Below are positions 1-8,130 of a stretch of DNA of 35,581 bases, piece after piece. The notes under the pieces were generated by a model, which saw only the letters and a program-made list of their open reading frames with translations, was not told where the DNA came from and ran no database searches. The position numbers and the translations under genes are program-made. Numbering within the stretch: the first letter of the stretch is position 1; each line of letters starts with the position of its first letter. Source of the DNA: Gammaproteobacteria bacterium (GTDB lineage Bacteria; Pseudomonadota; Gammaproteobacteria; Steroidobacterales; Steroidobacteraceae); contig PKWJ01000051.1 in assembly GCA_003132025.1 (NCBI GenBank), positions 1-35,581 of the forward strand, read 5' to 3'.

Positions 1-1
1 C

Positions 2-103
2 CACTTCGATGCCGAGATCATCGAGCTGTCCGTCCGCTGGTACATCACCCATCGGAATTTCCTCTACTACCGCTCTTCAGGTCAACGCGGCGCATAGAAT
101 GTC
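2..103 (+). pseudogene. IS6-like transposase N-terminal remnant
   Basis: The frame opening at the window edge reads HFDAEIIELSVRWYITHR before degenerating and stopping at a TAG ending at 103. The pattern H-F-x(2)-E-I-I-x-L-x-V-R-W-Y matches the N-terminal signature of IS6/IS26-type transposases, where it is normally followed by a segment like LSYRDLxEMMAERG and a DDE domain. Here the segment after RWY no longer fits and the frame ends within about 16 codons, so only a decayed fragment is present. Sequence left of the window would show whether the start of the element survives. The match is by eye over about 18 residues, so the family call is tentative. Confidence 0.45.
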
Positions 104-149
104 GTTGTTCTGTTCAACCAACTTTGGCTTGAAGCAAAGGGCTCCCACG

Positions 150-998
150 ATGATTCGACCCGCGCGTCTTGCGGTGATCCTTACGGGAGCGCTGGGGTTT
201 GCCTCCACGGCGCGCGCCGAACAGTGCCAGGACTATACGTTCGCGTGCCTCGATCCCGCGTTCTTGCAATCCGAAACCGTGCCGGCCTATGCGCACGAAG
301 AGTCGACCGTCTCGCCCGCCCAATACGAGGCCGCAAACGGGGATTTCCTCGCGCAGTTCACCAGCCCCAGCGGCAAGTCCGTCAGAATCGTTGTCAAAGC
401 GCCGGTCACGAGTGAAGTCTACGACGTACCACCCATTCGACCCGACGAGAGCGCCTACGAGTACCTGAACGACGCTCTTTACACTGCTCCGAACGTTCCG
501 AGGCACAGCACGATAGTCAACTTCCCGAAGGGAACGTATACCTTCGACTTACCTCTGTTTTCTAACTGTAGGTCGCCGACCGATCATAAACCGAAGTACG
601 TGCACTGGCAGGTGGCCGCCGCTTCGGATCTGGTGATCGATGGCAATGGCTCGACCGTGAATTTTTCCGACTTTTGCCTCGGACTGGTTCTCGCGAACGT
701 CAATCGCGTCACTCTCAGGAACTTCGAGTTCGCATGGCCTAACATCCAAATCGCCTCGGTCGCCAGCATCGTTGCCGTAGGCGGGAACGGCACGACCGGT
801 TACACCTACGACGTCAGGATCAGCGATTTGAGCGCAGCACAGATGCCGCGGATGATCGCCGGCATAACGGCATGGGATCGGAGTTCGGACCACTTCGATC
901 TCGCCCTGACTACGCCTTCGCCGGTGGTCACATCGTTTCCACCGATCGCGTGTCGAGTCGAGGCAACCACGTCGGGGCTGGCGTTTGCGGCGCCGTAG
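150..998 (+). CDS. Secreted beta-helix protein, probably truncated
   Basis: The 282-residue product starts at ATG 150, preceded by AAAGG about 9 nt upstream; an upstream in-frame start at 9 would add a non-signal leader that overlaps the transposase remnant. Residues 1-23 form a Sec signal peptide (hydrophobic VILTGALGFA, cleavage near ARA-EQ). The body has features of right-handed parallel beta-helix (pectate-lyase-like fold) proteins: a NFPKGTYTFDLP segment, then DLVIDGNGSTVNFSD and RVTLRNFEF, which resemble successive helix coils. No catalytic residues could be assigned. Such proteins usually run to 500 residues or more; this one ends abruptly after SGLAFAAP, 49 nt from a convergent gene, so the C-terminal half is probably lost. 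Substrate unknown; a polysaccharide is plausible. Confidence 0.6.
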   Translation: MIRPARLAVILTGALGFASTARAEQCQDYTFACLDPAFLQSETVPAYAHEESTVSPAQYEAANGDFLAQFTSPSGKSVRIVVKAPVTSEVYDVPPIRPDESAYEYLNDALYTAPNVPRHSTIVNFPKGTYTFDLPLFSNCRSPTDHKPKYVHWQVAAASDLVIDGNGSTVNFSDFCLGLVLANVNRVTLRNFEFAWPNIQIASVASIVAVGGNGTTGYTYDVRISDLSAAQMPRMIAGITAWDRSSDHFDLALTTPSPVVTSFPPIACRVEATTSGLAFAAP

Positions 999-1047
999 GG
1001 CGAGCCTGCAATCGCTGCACTCGACCTTCGGCAATTCGCGCACGCCG

Positions 1048-4000
1048 CTAGCTCACCGTGAGCGTATAAGTGGTGGTCTGGATCGTAGATCCGGCGGTTG
1101 CGGTAATCGTCACCGTGGACGTTCCCGCAGGTGTTCCAACCGATCCTCCACTGGAGCTTCCACTACTGCTGCTGCCGCCTGAGCTCGAAGCTGCTCCACT
1201 GCTTCCTGAACCCGCAGTCGAGCCAGATCCGCCGCCGCCACAACCTGGCAGCGCTAAGGTACCCATTAACAACAACGCAAAGAGCCCATACTGTCCCGCG
1301 CAAGCCATGGTTTGCCGACGACGCCAGGCCATCGGCAGACCCATACCGGCGAGCAGCAGCCCGCCTGGTAGCAGCGGATTGAGTGGACTGCCATGCGAAT
1401 TCAAAGCCGTTTGCGCCGTCGTCGTAATGGTCAGCGTGGAAGTCGAAGCGGTGCCGTTGACCGTGACCGAGGCTGGGGAGAAGCCGCACGCGGCTCCCTG
1501 CGGCAAACCCGAGCAGGACAACGACACGCTTTGATCGAATCCATTGCTGGGCGTGAGCGTGAGTGTCGTCTGCACCGACTGCCCGGCCGTCACCGTGCCC
1601 GACGAGCTGGATGCAGTGAGGCTGAAATTGGGCGATGAAGTGCTACTACTTGGCTGGCTAAGCAGTTCCACATTGCCGGAGACGAGGTCCGGCAGGCCGT
1701 CACCGTTTAGATCGAGCGCTACTGTCGCACCACCAACTTGAAGATTGATGGCGAGATTGGGCACCGTTGCGGAAGTGCCGCCAGAGGACTGCAGCGTGCC
1801 ATCGCCATTGCCCAGCGAGATTCCACTGGCGGTCTGGGTATAGGGGTCGGTGATCGCCACATCGAGATTGCCATCGCCATTGAAGTCCGCGACCGCCACG
1901 CCCTGCGCGTTATTAAGATACTGCGCGGAGTAGGTCTTCAATATCGGCGCCTTGAAGGTGCCATCGCCGTTGCCCAGCGCGACGGCGACCTGCATGTTGT
2001 ACGACGTCGATGAACCCAAGGCGATGATGTCGGGGACGCCGTCCCCGTTCATGTCCCCGACCGCGATCGAAGCTGGTATCGCGTCGGTGAAACTTTGTAC
2101 CATCAGGTCAGGGCCGGCGACGGTGGTCGGGGTGGAGAAGGTGCCATCACCCTTGCCGAGAGCCACCTGTATGGAAGCCGCGTAGGTAGACAGAGTCTGA
2201 TCAATTGTTGCTGATTGTGTGATGAAGATCAGGTCCGGATTACCGTCCTTATTGAGGTCCGTGATCAGCGTGACATACGAGGCATAGGGGATTCCATACG
2301 AGGAACCAGAGAGCAAGTTAGGTCCGGAGTAAAAGGGGATCAATTGGGGCGTCTGAAAGGTCCCGTCCCCATTTCCCAGTTGGACCGCAGTGCCGGCGTT
2401 GACGTTAGTGGAACCGGAGGCGCTATAGCTGTACATGTAGTTGTAGATCAGATCCGCCTTACCATCGTGGTTGACGTCAGCCAGATGCAGATTCGAGATC
2501 GTCGGGTAGATGGTGTAGGGTCCCGAAATGCTGCTCGGCACCGCCGGCACCGCGTAGAAAGTCGGGGCGGAGAATCCGCCCTGACCATTGCCCAATGCGA
2601 TGAACACGCCAGTCCCGCCGCTGCCATTCGGAATGCCATTCAGAGTTGGGCCGATGTACGCCAGGTCCGGAATACCGTCGCCATTGACATCCCCGATGGC
2701 ATAGGAGTCGATGTTGCTGAGCGTATATTGCGTGCCACTGACTGTTATGGGTGAGGTGACCAAAGTGGATTCGGCGCTGAAACCGCCTTTGGCGTCGCCA
2801 AGGTAGGAGGTGAACGAGAGATCGGAGTTCTCGCCCACGGCATCCGTGATCTTGTCGCCATTGAGATCGGCGAGATTGTTGCCCGTATAGACAAAGGGCA
2901 GCCGTGGCGCGCCCTGAAAGCTGCCATCTCCATTGCCCATGAGCGCATAGGCCTGACTCGCGCCGGACGCGTCGCTGCCGAAAAAACCGCCGTTCGCCAG
3001 TCCGACGTAGAGATCAATGTTGCCGTCACCGTCCAGGTCCGTCGCCGTGAGATATCCATTGTCATTGATCGACGAGTAACTCTTTCCGGCCGTGAAGGTC
3101 CCATCACCGTTACCGAGATAGATATTGACTGCCTCCCCGGTGCCCACCGCCAGGTCAATCTTGCCGTCGTTGTTGAAGTCGGCGGCGACGAGGTTGGGTG
3201 CGAGATCCGACGTCCCTAGCTCCGGCGTGAATGCCCAAGTTCCCACGGTAAATGTCCCGGTGCCACTGTTCAGCAGCACCAGCCCATTGGAACCCACGAT
3301 GTCCAAGTGCCCAGTCCCGCGAAGATCCGCCGCGATCAAGTTGCCAATCTGTGTGGTCCCACCCGATGCCGGTGGTGAAGGCGTAGGCACCGGAAAGGAT
3401 TGTGGGGCGTTAAGCGTCCCATCGCCGTTGCCGGTCAATACCGAGATCTCTTCCTGATTCGATGAGCTGCGCGTGGCCACGACGACGTCCACCTTGCCAT
3501 CACCGTTCACGTCCGCCAACACCGCCGCTTCGGTGGTATTGCCCGGCAGCGCGTAGGAGGTTGGAGTCCCGACAGTCCCGTCGGCCTTGGCGAGCCAGAC
3601 AGTTATGGATGCCGCCGTGGAATCAATACCCACAATGTCCGCGAGGCCGTCACCGTTCAAGTCGCCCGCCGCGACACCCGCGATCCCTGGGTCGGATGAG
3701 TCAGTATTGAAGGAATGCACCGCCTGCGTGGTCGGATCGATCGTGCCGTAGTAGAGCACGTTGCTGCCGACCATCGTGTCGTAGCCAGCACTGGCGCCCA
3801 TGTACAGGTTCTGAGTCGTCTCGCCGAGATACACCGCTTGCCGCCACCCGATCCCCAAAGTTGCCTCGGCACAACCGTTGGCAAAGACGTCCGCCTTGGT
3901 CGAAAGCCCAGCCAGGTTATGCAGCTGTTGTTCGTAGTTCGCCGTCGTCCCCATGATCTGGATGGTCGGATTGAGACTGAAGGTGTAGGTCCCGGTGTAG

Positions 4001-4407
4001 AGCGAAAGTGAGCAATTGCTCTGGCGCTGCAGCGCAATCGCCTCGCCTGACGGGCCCGTAATTACAGTCAGGTTGCCCAGAAAATCCGCCGGTGGCTGTG
4101 ATGACGTCGATGCGCCCTGGGTTTGTGCTCGCATGAATCGCATCGCGAACATACTGGCCCTGGCCAGGCGAGCAGACCATGACAGGTTTTTCCACAGTGG
4201 ATGCAATTCGGATTGGATTTCGCGCGCAATTGCCAGTCGCTGCTCGACGGTGAAATTTGGATGCTGCTGAGCAACGGCCGCGATTCGCGCTGAGTCGATG
4301 TCGCTGGTGGCCGCACGCATGGCAGGCACCACAAGCGCGGTCGCCGCTGGCAGAATGACAAACAAGCCAATCGACACAAGGGTCAAACGAAGATTGCGCA
4401 TTTTCAT
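1048..4407 (-). CDS. Giant FG-GAP/VCBS repeat exported protein
   Basis: This 1119-residue protein starts at ATG 4407 with GGGAG 5 nt upstream; a GTG two codons earlier has no spaced ribosome site. An N-terminal hydrophobic segment (about residues 8-26) is a signal peptide or anchor. About residues 235-925 hold twelve calcium-binding-type D-x-N/D-x-D-G-x-x-D motifs (DLNGDGLADIV, DVNGDGKVDVV, DFNNDGKIDLAV and so on) separated by GNGDGTF-like turns, the FG-GAP/VCBS pattern of integrin-like beta-propellers. An Ig/BACON-like domain follows (about 930-1000, with GLPQGAACGFSP). The C-terminus holds two hydrophobic segments, the first ending in WRRRQ and the second in LALPGC, then a Gly/Ser tract and a short beta-rich tail. 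Likely a surface or secreted adhesion or ligand-binding protein; ligand unknown. It is divergent from the two-component genes. Confidence 0.8.
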   Translation of the reverse strand: MKMRNLRLTLVSIGLFVILPAATALVVPAMRAATSDIDSARIAAVAQQHPNFTVEQRLAIAREIQSELHPLWKNLSWSARLARASMFAMRFMRAQTQGASTSSQPPADFLGNLTVITGPSGEAIALQRQSNCSLSLYTGTYTFSLNPTIQIMGTTANYEQQLHNLAGLSTKADVFANGCAEATLGIGWRQAVYLGETTQNLYMGASAGYDTMVGSNVLYYGTIDPTTQAVHSFNTDSSDPGIAGVAAGDLNGDGLADIVGIDSTAASITVWLAKADGTVGTPTSYALPGNTTEAAVLADVNGDGKVDVVVATRSSSNQEEISVLTGNGDGTLNAPQSFPVPTPSPPASGGTTQIGNLIAADLRGTGHLDIVGSNGLVLLNSGTGTFTVGTWAFTPELGTSDLAPNLVAADFNNDGKIDLAVGTGEAVNIYLGNGDGTFTAGKSYSSINDNGYLTATDLDGDGNIDLYVGLANGGFFGSDASGASQAYALMGNGDGSFQGAPRLPFVYTGNNLADLNGDKITDAVGENSDLSFTSYLGDAKGGFSAESTLVTSPITVSGTQYTLSNIDSYAIGDVNGDGIPDLAYIGPTLNGIPNGSGGTGVFIALGNGQGGFSAPTFYAVPAVPSSISGPYTIYPTISNLHLADVNHDGKADLIYNYMYSYSASGSTNVNAGTAVQLGNGDGTFQTPQLIPFYSGPNLLSGSSYGIPYASYVTLITDLNKDGNPDLIFITQSATIDQTLSTYAASIQVALGKGDGTFSTPTTVAGPDLMVQSFTDAIPASIAVGDMNGDGVPDIIALGSSTSYNMQVAVALGNGDGTFKAPILKTYSAQYLNNAQGVAVADFNGDGNLDVAITDPYTQTASGISLGNGDGTLQSSGGTSATVPNLAINLQVGGATVALDLNGDGLPDLVSGNVELLSQPSSSTSSPNFSLTASSSSGTVTAGQSVQTTLTLTPSNGFDQSVSLSCSGLPQGAACGFSPASVTVNGTASTSTLTITTTAQTALNSHGSPLNPLLPGGLLLAGMGLPMAWRRRQTMACAGQYGLFALLLMGTLALPGCGGGGSGSTAGSGSSGAASSSGGSSSSGSSSGGSVGTPAGTSTVTITATAGSTIQTTTYTLTVS

Positions 4408-4558
4408 TGTCACTCCCTAACGCCTTAGCCTGCGCCCGGACGGTAGCTGCCTCATCTTGCGCCGACAATCCCCTCAAACGAGGGGGTCGACCGGCGCCTT
4501 CGCTTGCGCTATCAAGCGCTAGAATCCCATACTCAACCGAGCATTGAACGGAGCCAGC
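4408..4558. promoter_or_regulatory. Divergent promoter region with 16-bp palindrome
   Basis: These 151 bp separate the FG-GAP gene (minus) from the response-regulator operon (plus). They contain a perfect dyad, CCCCTC (4470-4475) and GAGGGG (4480-4485) around a 4-nt centre, of the size and spacing of a NarL/LuxR-type dimer site. A second dyad, CGCTTG (4501-4506) and CAAGCG (4513-4518), lies closer to the regulator. TAGAAT at 4520-4525 is a possible -10 for the plus-strand operon, with no good -35 at 17 bp, as expected for an activated promoter. That the response regulator binds here is inference. Confidence 0.4.
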
Positions 4559-5191
4559 GTGAAAATTCTGATCGTGGATGACCACGCCCTGTTTCGTGCG
4601 GGGCTACGTATGCTGCTGGCGACGATAGGTCGCAATGTTGTGTGTCTGGAGGCCGCCACGGTCGCTGAAGCTCTGACACTTATTGTTCAGCACACCGATA
4701 TGCAACTGTGCCTGCTCGATCTGACATTGAAGAATGAACAGGGCTTTGCCGCCATCCAGGCAATAAAAAACACGGCCCCGCAGGTCGCGATAGTTGTGGT
4801 TTCCGGGTGCGAGGACAGCGCCACAATTCGCAGCTGCATTGACTCTGGTGCGATGAGCTTCATTCCCAAGAGTGTACCGCCTGAGGTTCTGACGCGGGCA
4901 CTGCAACGGGTGTTGACCGGCGCGGTGTATTTGCCCGATCAGGTCGTGAGCGCGCTGGAGGTGTCACCGCAACAACTGCCACTAACTCCGCGGCAAACGC
5001 AGGTGCTGGAAGGCTTGAGTCGCGGTCTGCCCAGCAAGTTGATCGCTCGCGAACTGGGCTTGTCGGAGCACACAGTCAGGGAATATATCGCGCTGATCTT
5101 TCAAGCGCTGGGCGTACATAATCGCACTGAAGCGGTGATCAAAGCCAGTCAGCTGCAGCGCCCGGAACCCACAGCGGCGGCGCGCGGGTGA
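4559..5191 (+). CDS. NarL/LuxR-family response regulator
   Basis: A 210-residue two-component DNA-binding regulator. The receiver domain (about 1-120) has acidic residues D7-D8 in LIVDDH, phospho-acceptor D54 in CLLDL, S82 and K104 in the expected places. The C-terminal LuxR-type helix-turn-helix (about 143-205) reads LTPRQTQVLEGLSRGLPSK, with recognition-helix region LSEHTVREYI. The chosen start is GTG 4559, which has GGAG 5 nt upstream and begins VKILIVDDH as is normal; a TTG at 4544 is less likely. It overlaps the next gene by GTGA (5188-5191), so regulator and kinase are translationally coupled and presumably a cognate pair. The targets may include the divergent FG-GAP gene and its own operon through the 4470-4485 palindrome. 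Confidence 0.9.
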   Translation: MKILIVDDHALFRAGLRMLLATIGRNVVCLEAATVAEALTLIVQHTDMQLCLLDLTLKNEQGFAAIQAIKNTAPQVAIVVVSGCEDSATIRSCIDSGAMSFIPKSVPPEVLTRALQRVLTGAVYLPDQVVSALEVSPQQLPLTPRQTQVLEGLSRGLPSKLIARELGLSEHTVREYIALIFQALGVHNRTEAVIKASQLQRPEPTAAARG

Positions 5192-6990
5192 GGTTCGTCA
5201 GCGCCACTTCGGAGCAGGCCGCCGCGCCCGACCGCGAGCTGCTGATTGAGTTGGTCGGCCTGCACGCGCAAGCAATGCTGCGCATGCCGTGGGTCCAGAC
5301 GATGCTGGTGCTGGGTATAGGGCTTTTTATCTATTCTTACATCAAGCCGGCTGTGTTTTTGGCCTGGGGCGCGCTGACGATCGGGATTGAAGTCTTGCGT
5401 GCGCGCTTTGCCGCCGGGGTCCTGAAACGTGGTTACCATATCGATCCAAAACGCACGCATGCCACATTCGTCGGGTTTGCGGCTCTCGCCGGGGCCGCAA
5501 TTACGGCCGCTGCGGTGATGTTCTTGCCACGACTGCCGCTGCTGCATCAGGCGCTGTTCGGTGCCATCCTGTTTGCAATTCCGGCGGCGGGTGTAGCGGT
5601 ATCGCAATCTTCCCCTTACATACTGGCGGCCTACGCGATCTCGATCTTGGTGCCTGCTTCCGTGATTTGGGCGCTGCTGCACCCCAGCCAGGCCCTGGGA
5701 CTGGGCGCCCTGACCGTCCTGTACCTCGTGGTGATCATCCTCGTCGCCGCCGATGGAGAGAAGCTACTGTTGCGTTCCGTGACCATCCGGCACGAGCGTG
5801 ATCGCCTGGTACGCGATCTTGAGCAAAGGAACGCCGACGTGCAAGCAGCCGTGGGAAAGGCCGAGCAGTCTGCCCAGGCGCGCTCCCGCGTGCTGGCGGC
5901 GGCCAGTCACGATCTGCGCCAGCCGCTCCACGCCTTGTCCGTCTATAGTGCGGTACTGGCCTCCAAACCGGCACCCGACCTGTTAGACGAGGTCAGCGAG
6001 AACATCGATCAGATCGTACGGGCGCTGGGGAATCTCCTCAACGGGCTGCTCGATCTCTCGCGTCTGTCTGCCGGCTACTACGTGCCCGAACAGCAGAACG
6101 TGGCCCTGGAAAGGTTGATCTCCGCTGTGTGCGCCGAGTACCAGCAGCCCGCGGCCCAAAAGTCGTTGCTGCTGACACACGAGTTGACCCCGGTGCAGGT
6201 GCTGGGAGACCCGGTGGCGATAGGGCGTATTGCACGCAACCTGATCGACAATGCGATCAAATACACCGAGCGTGGAACCATTCGAGTGACTACGCACAGC
6301 GAATTCCTTGGTCATGCGCCGCTGGCCGTTCTCAGCGTGTTCGATACCGGCAAAGGTATCCCGGCGTCGGAGCAAACGCGAATCTTTGAGGAGTTCTACC
6401 AGCTCGACAATCCGGGCCGCGATCGCAGCAAGGGCGTCGGTCTGGGTCTGGCGATCGTGCAGCGGCTGTGCGAATTGATCGGTGCCAAGATCAGCGTTGA
6501 ATCAGTGGTCGGGGAGGGCACCTGCTTTCGCGTCACCATGCCCGCTATTCTTGGCGAGACCACGTCGTCCGAGCCATCGCTTCCGATGGCGAATGATGAG
6601 TCTCTTCGGGGAAAGAGCATGTACGTCGTCGACGATGAACTCGACATTCTTAATAGCATGCGTTCCTTGCTTGGCGTCTGGGGCGTCCGCGTTCGGACTG
6701 GCGATTCCTCCAATGCAGCTGATCGCATTTTTGAGCAATACGGCCCACCGGATCTGTTGATCGTCGACCTTCGCCTGGGCGAGGAGGAACATGGTGCACG
6801 CTTGGCCGAGCGACTGCAGCAAACGTATGGCAGCTTTCCGGTTCTGATTATCACCGGCGAGACTTCTTCGGAGGCACTGCGGCAAGCCAATGAGCGCAGT
6901 TATACTTTGCTGCAGAAACCCATCGCAGCGGAAGTATTGCGCCGAGCGATCGTGACGGCGGTCAACAGTTCACGAACCGTGACGCTGTAA
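5188..6990 (+). CDS. Membrane hybrid histidine kinase with receiver
   Basis: A 600-residue sensor kinase. About six membrane segments occupy residues 35-188 and form an integral sensor with little periplasmic sequence. A short coiled linker (about 200-232) leads to the HisKA domain with phospho-acceptor H241 in AASHDLRQPLHAL. The HATPase domain has the N box (NLIDNAIKYT, 351-360), the G1 box (DTGKGIP, 386-392), an F box and the G2 box (KGVGLGLAI). A C-terminal receiver (about 476-595) carries D482-D483, acceptor D527, T556 and K577. The receiver is attached without an Hpt domain, so it may be a phosphate sink or may compete with the separate response regulator. The GTG start overlaps the regulator's stop. 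The signal is unknown; the membrane-embedded sensor suggests a lipid, hydrophobic or envelope cue. Confidence 0.9.
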   Translation: MRFVSATSEQAAAPDRELLIELVGLHAQAMLRMPWVQTMLVLGIGLFIYSYIKPAVFLAWGALTIGIEVLRARFAAGVLKRGYHIDPKRTHATFVGFAALAGAAITAAAVMFLPRLPLLHQALFGAILFAIPAAGVAVSQSSPYILAAYAISILVPASVIWALLHPSQALGLGALTVLYLVVIILVAADGEKLLLRSVTIRHERDRLVRDLEQRNADVQAAVGKAEQSAQARSRVLAAASHDLRQPLHALSVYSAVLASKPAPDLLDEVSENIDQIVRALGNLLNGLLDLSRLSAGYYVPEQQNVALERLISAVCAEYQQPAAQKSLLLTHELTPVQVLGDPVAIGRIARNLIDNAIKYTERGTIRVTTHSEFLGHAPLAVLSVFDTGKGIPASEQTRIFEEFYQLDNPGRDRSKGVGLGLAIVQRLCELIGAKISVESVVGEGTCFRVTMPAILGETTSSEPSLPMANDESLRGKSMYVVDDELDILNSMRSLLGVWGVRVRTGDSSNAADRIFEQYGPPDLLIVDLRLGEEEHGARLAERLQQTYGSFPVLIITGETSSEALRQANERSYTLLQKPIAAEVLRRAIVTAVNSSRTVTL

Positions 6991-7005
6991 AGGAGGGCGG
7001 TCCTA

Positions 7006-7692
7006 ATGCGTAATTGGCTTGGCGTGACTCTCACCTGCGTCGTTCTGAGCGTTCAAGCAGACATCGGTTTGGCTCAGACCCAGCCCATTCCCGACAATCC
7101 GATACGGGCGCAAACGTCCTTCGGATTCAACTCCACGACACGGTGCCCGGATCTGCGGATCGCTGATGAGGGAACCATAGCGGTGGTTGTTTTCTGGCTC
7201 CCAAGCAGTGGCACGCCGTCACACACCTCCATCAAGTTGTCTTCGGGTTCGAGTGCTCTGGATTCCGCGGCGATCAGCTGCGTCTCCAGGCTTCGATTCG
7301 CGGCCGCAACCCGGCTCGGCGACGGTGAGCCGATCGACTCCTGGCAGCAGATAGCGTTCAGATGGGCCAATCAAGGCAAAGCCAATGAGACGCGAGCGAT
7401 GACTTCCCAAAACCCGTTATCGGGGGGAACCCCGGCGCAGGTTGCGGGCGATGCGAGACAGGATGACTCCAGTGGCGACGCTAACAGCGTGATCGTGCGA
7501 GTCTGCGTCAATAAAGCCGGACGGCTCGAACAGGACCCGGCGATCGTCCACTCTTCAGGCATGGCGTCTCTTGATCAGGCAGCTGTGAAGATCGCAGCAT
7601 CCGGTTCGGCTTACTACCGGCCAGACACCTCGTCGAACGGGCCGCCCGTGTCCGGCTGCGCGCAGCTGGCGATCAAGTTCGAGTTGAAATAA
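7006..7692 (+). CDS. Secreted protein with two TonB-C-like domains
   Basis: A 228-residue protein with a strong ribosome site (AGGAGG at 6991-6996, 9 nt before the ATG), only 15 nt after the kinase, so probably its operon partner. Residues 1-24 are a signal peptide ending ...IGLAQ. The rest holds two copies of a TonB C-terminal-like pattern: residues about 45-110 (EGTIAVVVFWLPSSG, then SSALDSAAISCV) and about 160-228 (VIVRVCVNKAGRL, then HSSGMASLDQAAVK). True TonB has an N-terminal membrane anchor and a proline-rich spacer; neither is present, so this is unlikely to transduce energy. Paired Cys near each domain could form disulfides. A periplasmic sensor accessory or peptidoglycan/receptor-binding role is a guess; function is not known. 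Confidence 0.65.
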   Translation: MRNWLGVTLTCVVLSVQADIGLAQTQPIPDNPIRAQTSFGFNSTTRCPDLRIADEGTIAVVVFWLPSSGTPSHTSIKLSSGSSALDSAAISCVSRLRFAAATRLGDGEPIDSWQQIAFRWANQGKANETRAMTSQNPLSGGTPAQVAGDARQDDSSGDANSVIVRVCVNKAGRLEQDPAIVHSSGMASLDQAAVKIAASGSAYYRPDTSSNGPPVSGCAQLAIKFELK

Positions 7693-7697
7693 CGCGC

Positions 7698-8108
7698 TTA
7701 TCTGCGGCCGCGGCTTGCGTCAATGCTCCAGGCGCCGCCGCCGGCAACGGACAGGAACAGGAAGATAAAGCAGTAGAGGACCGCCTCCTCGCCTCGGTTG
7801 AGCGCCGGGCTGAAGAAGTGACCCTGCGGTGCATGCGCGATGAAATACGCCACCGCCATTTCTCCGGAGAGAATGAATGCCACCGGCCGGGTGAATAGGC
7901 CAAGCAGCAGCAACAGACTTCCCGTGATTTCGAGCACTCCGGCGAAGCCAATGAGTGACAGTGCCTGCAGCGAGTCGAATTCGGCCACATGCGGCACATG
8001 GAACAGCTTGGCCGTGCCGTGCTGCAGGTATAAGAATGCCGCGACGAGTCGCAGCGCGGCCAGCGCGCGCGGACTCCAGGTATCGAAGAAGCGTTGATCG
8101 AGTGACAT
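7698..8108 (-). CDS. DoxX family membrane protein
   Basis: A 136-residue protein with four hydrophobic segments (about 14-32, 48-70, 76-92, 106-124), the size and topology of the DoxX family. The N-terminal motif ALRLVAAFLYLQHGTAKLF, with an arginine in the first helix and HGxxKLF at its end, is typical. Family members are small inner-membrane proteins linked to respiration or oxidative and thiol stress, but most are uncharacterised. GGAAG about 9 nt upstream supports ATG 8108. It begins 22 nt after the TIR-TPR gene on the same strand and is probably co-transcribed with it. Its 3' end nearly touches the convergent TonB-like gene (5 nt), leaving no room for a conventional terminator. Confidence 0.85.
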   Translation of the reverse strand: MSLDQRFFDTWSPRALAALRLVAAFLYLQHGTAKLFHVPHVAEFDSLQALSLIGFAGVLEITGSLLLLLGLFTRPVAFILSGEMAVAYFIAHAPQGHFFSPALNRGEEAVLYCFIFLFLSVAGGGAWSIDASRGRR

Positions 8109-8130
8109 GGTTCGAAACTTCCAGGGCCGT

